Source: Lunularia cruciata (taxonomy: Eukaryota; Streptophyta; Marchantiopsida; Lunulariales; Lunulariaceae). Taken from it: a stretch of DNA of 64,000 nt. Location: positions 39,561,001-39,625,000 of the forward strand of contig OX419758.1 in NCBI GenBank assembly GCA_948567375.1. The letters are read 5' to 3'. Both the position numbers and the translations under genes were made by a program. This document shows, one piece after another, positions 46,145-57,016 of this stretch (position 1 is its first letter; the number at the start of each line of letters is the position of its first letter). Below the pieces are notes generated by a model that ran no database searches, was not told where the DNA came from, and was given only the letters and a program-made list of their open reading frames with translations.

Positions 46145-47583
46145 ATGCAAGGAGTGACACCATCAGAAGCGCCATACTCAAATCGCTGGTTCACCATTCG
46201 GAAGAAAAATGGTAAGTTGCGGTTCATACAAGATATGCAACCACCAAATAAGGTAACAATCCGGAATTCTGGTGTTGGAACGGCTGTGGATGAATTTGCT
46301 GAGGAGTTTGCAGGGAGGGCAATCTATTCTATAGGAGATTTGTATTCAGGTTATGATCAGTTTCAGCTTGCTGAAGGGAGCCGGGACATAACCACGATGC
46401 GAACACCGTTAGGGCTGATGCGTATGTGCACTCTCCCAATGGGGGCTACTAACTCTATGGCACATATGCAAAGCGCTATGAATCGAATTCTGCAGTCTTT
46501 TATCCCTGAGAAGACCCGTCCATTCTTGGATGATATACCTGTCAAGGGCTGCATAGAGAGCAAAAAAGATGAAACTTTGGTGGATGGAGGTATTAGGAGG
46601 TTTGTCATAGATCATATTCAAGATGTGGAGGCGATACTGAGAAGGTTGATGAAAGCAGAGGTGACTCTCTCTAGAGAGAAGTTGGCATTTGGACTTGGAG
46701 AAATCCTTGTGGTGGGACACCTATGTGGCTCGTATGGAAGGAAGCTGAATCCGGAAAAGGTGGACATAATAGGGAAGATCAAGGACTGTTCCTCAGTTCA
46801 GGAGGTAAGAAGGTTCTTAGGGGCATGCATTTTCTACCGTATATGGATTCTACACTTTGGTCATGTTGCAGAGCCGCTCTACCAGCTTTTGAGGAAAAGG
46901 ATCAGGTTTGTTTGGAGACTGGAACATTCGGTTGCTATGGCGAAACTGAAGAAAGTGCTGCAAAACCCGCCTGTGCTCCACCCGCTTGACTACCGCTGTG
47001 GACGACCAATTATAGTTACGGTAGACTCAAGTCCCTACGCTGCTGGTTGGATTGTGGGCCAAGACAACGAGAACGGCAGCAGATTTGCAGCAAGGTTTGG
47101 AGCAAGGATCTTCACGGAACGGCAACAGAGGTACCCTCAGATCAAACGGGAATTGTGGGGTGCCAAGATAGCAGTAAGACAAGATAGAAACTGCCTAATA
47201 GGGACCTATGTCATCCTAGAGACAGATTGCTTGCCGCTGCTTGGAATGGTTGCCAATTGTGACACTCCAGACATTGCCATGTTGCACTAGATAGCGTTCA
47301 TTTGGATGTTTAATCCAGAGCTAAGGTACATAGCTAGGAAGGACAATCCGGTAGCTGATATGTTGTCTAGAGCATGTTATGAAGGAGTTGAAAGTGACTG
47401 TATGGTGGATGTGCATGAGCTAGACTTGAACTTACCCTTTAGAACAGAACTGTACAAGGATGATCTTCTGGCTGTTGGGAAGTATCTTAGTTCTCTAGAG
47501 AAGAACTCCGAATGGACCATGGAAGAATTTGAGAAGATCAGAAGGAGATCGGGAAAATTCTTGTTGAAGGATGGGTATCTCTA
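46145..47583 (+). pseudogene. Element D reverse transcriptase and RNase H
   Basis: 381 open codons to 47290. RT: NRWFTIRKKNGKLRFIQDMQ, AIYSIGDLYSGYDQFQLAEG, CTLPMGATNSMAHMQSAMNR, catalytic RPFLDDIPVKGC, thumb VRRFLGACIFYRIWILHFGH. RNase H: IIVTVDSSPYAAGW (Asp), YPQIKRELWGAKIAV (Glu), VILETDCLPLLG (Asp) and, after one TAG at 47290, ARKDNPVADMLSRA (Asp). The DDIPVKG box differs from the chromovirus (DDILVYS) and Athila (DDFSVYG) forms. Confidence 0.9.
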
Positions 47584-47584
47584 G

Positions 47585-48301
47585 CAAAGGCCCAAGGGCA
47601 GCTCTGGAGTTCCACTAAGAGTGTTGGAAGATAAGGAGACGAAGCGAAGAGTGCTACGGGAGTCACACAACGCGGATGCTGCCGGACACCGTGGGGTTCA
47701 GGGTACATACGAGCGCATCCGGGGTTTGTACTGGTGGCCAGGTATTTACACAAAGGTGCGGCGGTATGTAGAAACTTGTGAAATCTGTTAGATCTACTCC
47801 AAGGTAAGGCACAGAGATGGCTTGAAACCTACTTATCCGCTGAATCTCCATTTTCAGTGGGTTTTGCACTTGGTTCATAAGCCTTCAGGAGTCCGAGGAG
47901 CTAAATATCTAGTACTAGCTAGGGAAGACCTGTCTAATTATGTGGAAGGAAGAGCATTGTCATCTACACATACCCAACAGGTGTGTTGGTTTGTCTTAGA
48001 GGATATCATTGCCAGGCACAGATGTTTCTACAGGATGAGGGCAGATCGAGGTGAATTAGATGCAAGGGAAGCAGCTGACTTCTTTGCTAAGTTCAATATC
48101 AAGCTGAACCTGACTATTGCCTACAATCCGGAAGCCAATGGTAAGAGTGAACAAGGTCATCTGCCGATAGTGAATGCTTTGGTGAAGGCTTGCCAAGGGA
48201 AAAGGGTTAAACATTTCAAGAGGCGATCAGGAGCCAAGGAGGAAAGAGATCATGACTTTGACTCTGGAGGTGATTTGGAAGATGCCACTGAAGAAAGCTG
48301 A
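47585..48301 (+). pseudogene. Element D integrase
   Basis: Zinc-binding part SHNADAAGHRGVQGTYERIR, RRYVETCEIC (HHCC), then stop-bearing IYSKVRHRDG. The core is open from 47822: YLVLAREDLSNYVEGRAL, second Asp in MRADRGELD, Glu in NGKSEQGHLPIVNAL. The position expected to hold the first catalytic Asp reads WVLHLVHKP, so that Asp appears replaced by His. C-terminal Lys/Asp-rich tail, no chromodomain seen. Confidence 0.82.
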
Positions 48302-48362
48302 TATTGATCACTCCGGACTTGCTGGTGCAGACCGGTGGCTGCACAGGATTGGTGGAGGTGGA

Positions 48363-50852
48363 TGTCATCGGGAAAAAGCTAGATGAGAGTGGTAAGGAGT
48401 GGTTGCAAGATTTTGAGAAGATGAGGACTGGACAGCAGAGAGCTTTGGAAAAATGTCAGATGAGCTTGGTAAGGAGTGGTAGCTGGAATTTTTGAGAAAG
48501 GAACAAAAAAAGGGTTTTGCGAAGGACAGGAACAGGAAAGGTTTTTTGCAAAGGACAGGAACAGAAAAAGGTTTTGCGAAGGACAGGAACGGGAAAAAGG
48601 TTTTTTGCAAAGGACAGGAACAGAAAAACGTTTTTTGCAAAGGACACAAACAGAAAAAGGTTTTGCGGAGGACAAGAACAGGAAAAGATTTTTTGCGAAG
48701 GACAAGAATAGGAACGGGTTTTTTTTGGAAAGACAGAGGACCAAAAAGGAGTTTTGGGAAAGTGCAGAGGATTTTCGAGAGAAGACAATAGCGAAGTATT
48801 GAGAATTATCGAAAGGTGAGAAGGGCTGCTAGTTTTTGGGAAATCAAGAGAGGAGTTTCAGAGAGAGAAAGTTGCAGAAGATTTCAAGAAAAGAACAGTA
48901 GAGTTTTTGGGAAAGTGCAGAGGATTTTCGAGAGAAGACAATAGAGAAGTGATGGAGAAATATCAAAAGTGAGAAGAGCTGCCAGTTTTGGGAAATGAGG
49001 AGAAGAGGATCAAAAAGGAGTTTCAGGAAAGTGCAGAGGATTTTGAGAAAAGAACAGTAGGGTTTTCGGGAAAGTGCAGAGGATTTCGAGAGAAGACAGT
49101 AGGGAAGTGATGGAGAATTATCAAAAGTGAGAAGAGCTGCCAGTTTCGGGAAATGAGGAGAAGAGTTTTGGGAAAGTGCAGAGGATTTTGAGAGAAGACA
49201 GTAGGGAAGTGATGGAGAAATATCGAAAGTGAGAAGAGCTGCCAGTTTTCAAGAAATCAAGAGAGGAGTTTCAGAGAGAGAAAGTTGCATAAGATTTCGA
49301 GAAAAGAACAGTAGAGTTTTTGGGAAAGTGCAGAGGATTTCCAAGAGAAGACGGTAGGGAAGTGATGGAGAAATATCAAAAGTGAGAAGAGCTGCCAGTT
49401 TTGGGAAATGAGGAGAAGAGTTTTGGGAAAGTGCAAAGGATGTCGAGAAAAGAACTTAAAGGTTCTTGGGAAAGTGCAGAGGATTTCGAGAGAAGACAGT
49501 AGGGAAGTGATGGAGAATTATCGAAAGTGAGAAGAGCTGCCAGTTTTGAGAAATGAGGAGAAGAGTTTCGGGAAAGTGCAGAGGATTTCAAGAAAAGAAC
49601 AGTAGGGTATCTGGGAAAGTGCAGAGGATTTCGAGAGAAGACAGTAGGGAAGTGATGGAGAATTATCGAAAGTGAGAAGAGCTGCCAGTTTCGGGAAATG
49701 AGGAGAAGAGTTTCGGGAAAGTGCAGAGGATTTTGAGAAAAGAATAGTAGGGTTCTTGGGAAAGTGCAGAGGATTTTGAGAGAAGACAGTAGGGAAGTGA
49801 TGGAGAAATATCAAAAGTGAGAAGAGCTGCCAGTTTCGGGAAATGAGGAGAAGAGTTTTGGGAAAGTGCAGAGGATTTTGAGGAAAGAACAGTAGGGTAT
49901 TTGGGAAAGTGCAGAGGATTTCAAGAGAAGAGAGTAGGGAAGTGATGGAGAATTATTGAAAGTGAGAAGAGCTGCCAGTTTTTGGGAAATCAAGAGAGGA
50001 GTTTCAGAGAGAGAAAGTTGCAGAAGATTTTGAGAAAAGAACAGTAGAGTTTTCGGGAAAGTGCAAAGGATTTTAGAGAGAAGAAAGTAGGGAAGTGATG
50101 GAGAAATATCAAAAGTGAGAAGAGCTGCCAATTTTGGGAAATGAGGAGAAGAGTTTTGGGAAAGTGCAAACGTGTCAAGAAAAGAACAGTAGGGTTTTCA
50201 GGAAATGCCAAAGGAGTTTCAAGTGAGAAGTTTGCAGGAACTTTTGAGAGAGACAGAGGGTGTTCAGAGGAGAAAGCATTGATGGGAGTGCTGCTGGGAG
50301 GTGAAGGAAGAAGTCCGGAAGGTGAGTTGTCTTTACTGTTATCGGACAGAGTGCATGTGAAGGCACCAGCTGAAATGATTTTGTCATAATTTAGTGCATA
50401 CACTGTATGAACTGGAGTTGGTTGGCTTTTCCAAACTTGTGAACCTTGCAGCTGGATTTTTATGAGGAAGTTCCATTTTAGGAGCTCTCATTCCGTCTAT
50501 ATGAATGGTTTGGTTCAGTAGTATGGGTGCTGGGTTGAGCCAAATAGAATACTATTTGTTGTTTGTGAAATTCCTAGCCATTCCTAGGGACTGTCGGGTC
50601 CAAAACCGTAGCAGAACTTGCATGAACTAGCCAGTTCTGCAAAGGCCAAAGACAAACACAAACCCTCGAGAAGCCCAACATCAGGAAACAAAGGAAAACC
50701 CAAATTTTTACAGAGTTGAGACTTCCAACACACTAGGAATAGGAAGAGAATGATAGTCTACAAGAAACTCTAAATCAACTACAATAACAGCAAACTAAGC
50801 ACAAGCAGCCAGGTGCTCGGTGCACTCTCAAGGCCAAACAATTTCCCTGACA
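48363..50852 (+). repeat. Element D 3' LTR (2490 bp)
   Basis: Begins TGTCATCGGGAAAAAGC after a purine-rich stretch GGTGGAGGTGGA (48351-48362, likely polypurine tract) and ends AATTTCCCTGACA. The ~30-bp array is at 48515-48735. The ~150-bp array extends over about 48760-50130 with roughly 9 units against 5 in the 5' LTR. The two LTRs were identical at insertion, so the array changed length afterwards. Confidence 0.93.
48760..50130. repeat. Element D 3' LTR, expanded ~150-bp tandem array
   Basis: Same unit as 42600-43340, with gtagggaagtgatggag recurring about every 100-155 bp. Some units lack a sub-block, so lengths vary. Includes variant insertions such as aggatcaaaaaggagtttc near 49008. Confidence 0.9.
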
Positions 50853-51965
50853 CCAATTGAACTTGGTCCCGTAGGATATTCCTTCTTTTTCTCTGGTCTT
50901 TGCTTGTCTACCACCAAGGCTACGCAATGACTCATTGTTCCAAGTACTTTGTCAATCATTGCATGACAAGCTTCAGTGACTCCAACTGCTTGCTGAACCT
51001 CAAGTTCCCCTTCACTCTCACTTCCAGACTCCTCACTTTGTAAGGTGAGTTCATCCTCTTCTGATTCCTCTCCCTGCGACTTGTTCTTCTTCAGACTTTG
51101 ATTCCGATGATGCTTCTCTCACCATCTTCTTACTCTACACAACTAGTCTTCAAGTCTTCCTTTGAGCTGGAGGTGACTTTGCTTCTTCTTCTTTGGACTT
51201 GTGACTTCTTCCATCTTCCATTGTCCTGTCTTCAAGAAGTGATCATCATTGGCTCGTAGGTGTGTCATATATTGTCACTCTTCTTCATCTGCTTCTTGTC
51301 TTAAATCAGGATGGAAATACAACACCATGCGATGTCTCTCCTCCACTGTAAGCAAATTCAACCCAAAGTAGAAATGTGCTGCAAATGGTGCAAAATAATG
51401 TGGAGGCAAACATGTCCTCCAATTGATCACCATCTGCCTCGTTTGGTGGTGAAAACAATTCGCCCAATTCACCTTTACCCCTGCAAACATCTGGTGGAAG
51501 AAGACTACTTGTTGCATGTTCATGTAAGTTGTCTGTTCTGGTTTGAACATGGCCATAATTGCCCCCAAGGATACTTCTTCTAATCGGATCCTGATAGGAC
51601 TCCACCTTGTAACCATTAATTGTTCTCGGAGCAAAGAAAGAATTTTGGATTTCCGCTGTCTCTTCTGCAGCATCACACTTTTGATAGAAGGTGATCCCCG
51701 TCGGTTCTCCTGGTTCCTTCCCCAACACTAACCTCCAATCCAACTCAGTTCATAGAGCCGGATTTCCTCTCTTCCCTTTGACTTTGATGCCCTCCTCACA
51801 ATTACTGGCAGCTATCTCTACCATCACTCTTGGGAAACTGAAATTCCAGTTCCATGCTAAAAACGTAATACAAAGTCTATTCAAGATCTCAATTCTGGCT
51901 ACCACATCTGACCTACGAATTGCAAAACTTCGCACCGCCAAAGCATTTTTGGTCTTCTTTGCCAT
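50853..51965 (-). pseudogene. X-LTR protein, N-terminal and acidic part (X5)
   Basis: ATG at 51965 (MAKKTKNALAVRSFAIRRSD). Open to 51750 (ARIEILNRLCITFLAWNWN), stop at the NPAL-stop-TELDW site. Then 51306-51743 and, in another frame, 51275-51676 (FKPEQTTYMNMQQVVFFHQ, KVNWANCFHHQTRQMVINWR, PPHYFAPFAAHFYFGLNLL, DLRQEADEEEQ), then acidic sequence with stops (SESEGELEVQQAVGVTEA). Interrupted by D at 50852. Confidence 0.78.
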
Positions 51966-52539
51966 GATTTTCTCTTTTGTTCTTTGGCACTAAAAGACTA
52001 TGCCTTCTCCTAGATAAGACACTCTAACCACTTCTAGATTTCAGAAAATTGCACTCTCAATTGGCTTTGGGACACGCATTACTGCAGGACGACTACTTAA
52101 AGGAATTGGAAATTTACTTGGCATATTCAACTTGTCCCTATGCAATCACAATTTTATATTACCCCAAATTGCATTCATTCTTTAGTTGATTTCAAATTAG
52201 ACTTCCTCTCTTCTGCGTGTTGCTGTCCTATCACTATCAAGACATGCTTCTTCTGCCTCTACCGTTTCTTGAAGTGTACTTTCTTGCCACGTACCAAGGT
52301 TGTTAGACGGTCTTCGTATTGCCTGCGCTTTCCGACCAAAAGGCGATGCTCTTTGGACTTTTTCCATTGTACCCCTCTTTTGAGTACCTTCATCATCGGA
52401 TCCATCTTGCCTTCTTTGGATTTCCTCCAAAGTCACTTCCGTCCATTACTTCTTTCTCAATTCGGCTTTCCGTGCTTACTTCTTCCCTCAAATGCTAATA
52501 TATAGAAAAAAAAACAAAAAATATGGGCACCACAACATG

Positions 52540-54161
52540 AGAGGGAAGAAGTAAGAAGTCCAAAGATGAAGAAGCGGACTAAATTCAAAGAGGAAGAGTT
52601 GCCTCAAGCACGACAGAAGACTCAAAGGCTCACTCTACAAGGTAAGAAGGTGGTGAGAGAATAGACTTCAGAAACTGAGTCTGAAGGGGAGATAGAGTCT
52701 AGAGTAGGAGACTCAAAAGAAGCAGAGCTCACATTACAAAGTTGGGAATCGGTAGTGAGAGTGATGGTGAAGAAGAAGTTTAGCAATTGGTTGAAGCGGA
52801 AGAAGATGAAGAATTTTATGCGGTGATTGATTGGATGGAGGGAAGTGATAATCCCTATGTAGCCCTGGTCATAGAGGAGATGGAGACCAAGCAAAAGAAG
52901 GAAGACCCTACAGGACCGAGTTCAATTGGTAAGGAAGAAGGAAGCTCAGATGCAATATCATTGAAAGTACAAAGATCAAGACTTTGGGAGAAGGAGCAAG
53001 CAAAAGAGACAAAGTACAAAGACAAAGCCAAAGACTTTAAAGGAGTACAGTATTAAATGCAGGTTGTGACTCCATTGTTGGAGCTATTGAAAGCACAACA
53101 AAAGGTAATCCTGCAAGATCAAAGTAAAGTGAAGAATGAGTTGCATATCACTTTACTTTGCTAGACAAAGTAAAGGGATTGCGGGAACGTGTAGCTCAAA
53201 GAGAAGAAGAAGTTGAGCAGCTTTGGGTGGATACAGTATTGAAGAAGAAGAATTTTAAGGAGTTACAAGAGAGTTTTGAGAAGAGGAGAAGAGAGATGCA
53301 GCATCAGGCCAAAGAATTGAAGGAGTAGACAATGTTGCTAACAAAGATGAAGGAGGAAGTTAGTGAAGCACACATTGAAAGTATTCATGTGAAGGCAATG
53401 GCAAGAGTGATGGAGCAGGAGTTAGAGGGCTTGAAGAATAGTGCAGCAGGGAAAGATCAAGCATGGCAGAGAGAGTTGTCAATCAAACATCAAGATGAAG
53501 AAAGGTTGAGAGAATTGGTAAGAAGTGCGGAGTTATAGAGTTCTTAGTATGTGGAGGAGAAGAAGATGCTTGTTGATGAGTATAGAGATGAGCTGAAGAT
53601 GTACCGGGAAGAGTTGAGGGTAGAGCAATCTTGGGGATATGCATCAAAATCAGTAGGAGAAGTTGTTGGAAGATTGCAAGCAATGTTGAGCATGGAGGCT
53701 AAAGGAAGATTGGAAGAAGCGAGACTACACAAATTGAAATTGCTTGTGTAGGAAACTCAGAAGAGAAGAGCAAAGGATATTGATATGAACACTCTTCTGA
53801 TTTGTTAAGGGAGAGAGTAGATAGAAAGATGTTGGAAGTAGGAGACAATGTCAATCTCAGATTAGATTTAGTGAATTCAAAGTTAGGGAGAATTAGGAGT
53901 AGTGTGCAAGAAGATAAGAAATCCAAAGTTGTAGAAGTAGGAGTATAGGTGTCTTTGGATTTGACATTGGAGACATTAGAGAAGAGTGCGTCAGGAGATA
54001 AAGAGTTAATTAAGGTACCCATGAGTGCAATTGTAGTTCATAGTGAAGTTGTAGAAATAATGAAGGATTTGGTAGTTGAAGATATACCTAAAGAAGGAGA
54101 ATTGATAGGACAATCATTGGGTTTGGAAGCCAAAGAAGAGGTAGACATTGGATTGGAGTAA
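52540..54161 (+). pseudogene. X-LTR protein, acidic, coiled coil and tail (X4)
   Basis: Continues X4 after X5: acidic EAEEDEEFYAVIDWMEGSDN and EDPTGPSSIGKEEGSSDAIS (52787-53056), coiled coil (53332-53538 MKEEVSEAHIESIHVKAMAR; 53551-53751 MEEKKMLVDEYRDELKMYRE), tail (53949-54161, DLTLETLEKSASGDKEL ... LEAKEEVDIGLE, stop). About six stops or shifts break it. The stop lies 118 bp before the TATA-like box. Confidence 0.75.
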
Positions 54162-54278
54162 TAACAATTTTGAGATTTGAAGCGGCAGATATGAAGAGGT
54201 GCATTGTCAGTTTGGATCTGCAGGTAGGAAGAGTTGTTGTGGAATGGTAAAGTTATTAGTAACTATCAATTGCTTTAT

Positions 54279-54288
54279 TATTTAAAGG
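54279..54288 (+). promoter_or_regulatory. X4 LTR TATA-like box
   Basis: TATTTAAAGG followed by gtgcatttgtagtg, a segment shared with X2, X3, X5 and X6. It lies between the stop of the LTR reading frame and the R/U5 part of the LTR. Confidence 0.55.
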
Positions 54289-54961
54289 GTGCATTTGTAG
54301 TGTTATGTTATTTAGTATTCATAATTTTTGAAGATAGATAAAGTGACGTGCTAATTTCAGTGCTCATTGCTTGAGCTTGATTCCGAGTATCAACTCTGTG
54401 TTTGTGTTTGTGAGTGTGTGGAGAATTTTGAAGTGCAAATCAGTGTGTGTTTGATGTTAGATTCCGTAGCCTTGATCTTCATTTGGTGTGTTGGATCTTG
54501 AGTGAAGTGCAATCGGAGCAATGCCTCGATAGGTTTGAGAGGATTTGTAGTGTTGGTAGTATTTTGCATTTGTGAGTGCAGCGTTGAGTTGATGTGAAGT
54601 AATTTAGATCAATGAAGTTGTGCCTTCAATGGAGGGGTGAAACACAATTCTAAGGCAAAGTTGTTTTGTAGTGAAGTGCCATCTTTGAGAGAATCTGAAT
54701 CATCACAATCAAGATTTGTTTGGACAAAAGTTGTTAGGTTGTGATTATGAGTGTGGGAATTGTGACAAGTTGTTGAGATTGAGTGCTTGTTACTCTCTTT
54801 TGGGTGTAGTTTCTACTTGAGAGATTAAAGATGCAACCAAGAAGAACTACTTGTTATTGTTTGACTTTGTATTTGACCAATTCTGACCAGTATCTTTGCA
54901 GGAACGAACTTTACTTACCTGATTACCGCAAAAGTGACATTTGTTGGTTTGTCATAGCAAG

Positions 54962-55640
54962 TGAGAGTATATCTTGTTTATCATTTTGGAGTAGAATTCA
55001 TGGATATAGTGATGAATTTACCAAACTTGATGATTCTACATGTAGTGATCTATAATAGAGAGTGGGATTTGACAATCTATATATTTGTTATGATGGATTT
55101 GAATACCAAATCCTCTTTCTTTCAACACTCAAGTAGAAATTTATTATGTGGTTAGACCAAAAGTGATGTTTAGAGATTTTGTAGTCCACAATTTTGGTGA
55201 GGAATATTACCAATGAGTGATAGCCTTTGAAGTCCAAATGGTAGTCCCAATAGTCCATGCCCCTTCCCGAGTGATCATATTAACTCTCTATTAAGTAAGA
55301 AGTAGCAATTGAGCATTTGCCATGTATAGGAATCATGGACCCATAGTTACAAGATTTGATGCAAGGAATGCAAGGGATGTTGAACAAGACATGAAATATC
55401 AAGCCTTATAAGGAGCAATGTTCCATAGGAGTAGTGGAGAATTGGATTTCAAGAATGAATCAATACTTCTGATTTCAAGAATGAATTGATATATCACAAG
55501 AGAGATCACTCATCATTCCGCATGTGTTTTTGCATGTGGATTTGACCAATAAAGCCTCACATGGTATGATGCTTGAGAACAATCAATGGCAAAAGGAAGA
55601 GAGGTCACTTAGATGGCAATGTAGGAATGTAGGTTTGAGG
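54962..55640 (+). pseudogene. Relic of family A upstream ORF and gag start
   Basis: Reads VYHFGVEFMDIVMNLPNLMI, REWDLTIYI, then in the shifted frame IPNPLSFNTQVEIYYVV and MFRDFVVHNFGEEYYQ, matching element A 12956-13300, then gag-start sequence (gcaaggaatgcaagggatgttgaa matches 12870-12900). Another ~200 bp of eroded gag follow. This is the target copy into which X4 inserted. Confidence 0.75.
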
Positions 55641-55940
55641 TTTTGGATCCGGTGGGGTTTGATTGGCAGGTCTCAAGCTACAACCAGACTCATTTCAAAG
55701 CAAACAGATCAGTAACTTGATCTGTCTACACGTACCGGACCGGAAGCTTCGAGAATGGAGTCATTCTTCTTGACACTCTTCATAAGACACATTAACACAT
55801 TCTTTCTGAGAGCCACACAATTTGCAACATGCCCTTGTCTTGCTATTTAAAGGTCCAATTCAAAAGGAAAAGACTCCAATTCTAGGTTACACATTGATTT
55901 ATCCAAAGTTCCTACAACTATCAAATAAGCACATGAAAAG
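55641..55940. other. No recognised feature
   Basis: About 300 bp without a frame, repeat or LTR end that I can assign, between the A relic and a B pol fragment. Confidence 0.4.
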
Positions 55941-57016
55941 AACAATTATAATCAACTTCAATCTAAAAATGCACTTCTTTAGGTTGAGTGATGCATGTGC
56001 TTCATCCAAGCATTTCAAGACCTTGATTAGGTGCTCAAAGTGCTCCTCCTTGCTCCCATAAACACAAAAGTCATCAATGAAGTCTCTCACAAATTTCCCA
56101 ATGAAAGGTTCAAATACCTTGTTCATGAACCATTGGAATGTGGCTGGAGCATTGCAAAGCCCAAAAGGCATGACCTTGAACGTGTAAGTTTCCCAAGGTG
56201 TGGTAAATGTGGTGAGTTGTTGATGCTCTGTTGCAATCTTGATTTGGTTATATCCATTATAACCATCTCCAAAATTGTACCTTACAGGACCTGCAACCTC
56301 CTTCAAGATCTCATTAATGAATGGAAAAGTGTAGTAGTCCTTCTTGGTAACATCATTGAGCTTCTTGTAATCCACAAATACCCTAAGCTTGGCATTCTTT
56401 TTCTTCACAATCACAATTGGAGACACTCATTCTGAATTCTCTACCTCAAAGATAAATTCAGCCTCCTAGAGCTTATCAATATCCTCCTTCACAACCAAAG
56501 CTATTGGTGGGCTAATGCAATGTTGCTTTTGGTAGATTGGTCTTGCATGAGACTCCACCTCTATCTTGTGCTCCTCCAAGGTGAATTCCTTTAGATCCTT
56601 GTAACTAAAAGCAAACACATGGATGAACTTGCAAAAAATCTCCTCAAATCTTACCTTCTCCTCCTTGGTAACATTTGGACTATCTTGAGAGTAGATAAAC
56701 TCCTCTCTATCTCCTCAAGTGTCAATTGTGATTTATTTGGGTCCTTTAAAACCTCTGGCTTAGGTGCAAAATCCATAGCACACAAGGGATACACATTTGA
56801 ATTAGATTCACATTCATCCTCCTCCATGGAAATCTCCTCCTTCTCCATGCTTGCATCCACATCCAAAGCTCCTTCTTTAGAATCTAATTCCCAATAATTA
56901 GAAGATGGTGTATCTGAATGTGAAATGTTGGTGATGTTAGTCACATGAATTATGACTCTATGGTTTGATGGCCCAATCCTCAAGTACCCTTTGTGCCATC
57001 AATTAGTTATGTGTGT
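55941..57016 (-). pseudogene. Family B pol fragment (linker and RT)
   Basis: 55899-56426 encodes VFVDYKKLNDVTKKDYYTFP, FGDGYNGYNQIKIATEHQQL, VMPFGLCNAPATFQWFMNKV, catalytic VRDFIDDFCVYG. 56651-56983 encodes the acidic linker (EDECESNSNVYPLCAMDFAP). Very similar to 61134-62105 but with more changes and stops, an older copy. Both ends are truncated. Confidence 0.88.

Larger units (their letters stand above)
42208..50852 (+). mobile_element. Element D: Ty3-type retrotransposon with minisatellite LTRs
   Basis: An 8.6-kb element: 5' LTR 42208-44052, internal 44053-48362, 3' LTR 48363-50852, both LTRs TGTCAT..GGG...GACA. It interrupts X5: left flank ttaccga, right flank ccaattgaac, against the uninterrupted X sequence ttaccaactgaac at 22550, giving a 4-bp duplication ccga/ccaa with one change. 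The internal region carries gag, RT-RNase H and integrase with few defects, so it is among the younger insertions here. Confidence 0.93.
40153..52534 (-). mobile_element. X5: family X solo LTR inside X4, split by element D
   Basis: Plus strand TGTGACAACCCGG (40153) to GGGCACCACA (52534), flanked by gcatg (40148-40152) and acatg (52535-52539). Without element D it measures about 3.74 kb. It lies antisense to X4, so the two copies form a large interrupted inverted repeat. Confidence 0.87.
38838..54956 (+). mobile_element. X4: family X solo LTR, split by X5 and D
   Basis: Starts TGTGGTACCTAC at 38838 and ends GTTTGTCATA at 54956, flanked by a perfect GCAAG (38833-38837, 54957-54961). Without the insertion 40153-52539 it measures about 3.73 kb, close to X2 and X5. 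The sense strand carries the X reading frame, 39405-40152 plus 52540-54161. Its target was a relic of family A. Confidence 0.88.

Noticed and set aside
40153-52534. X units as DNA transposons with TGTG...CACA inverted ends
   Set aside because: Only a few terminal bases are inverted, duplications are 5 bp, and in X3 the end abuts a primer site and gag-pol, as in an LTR.
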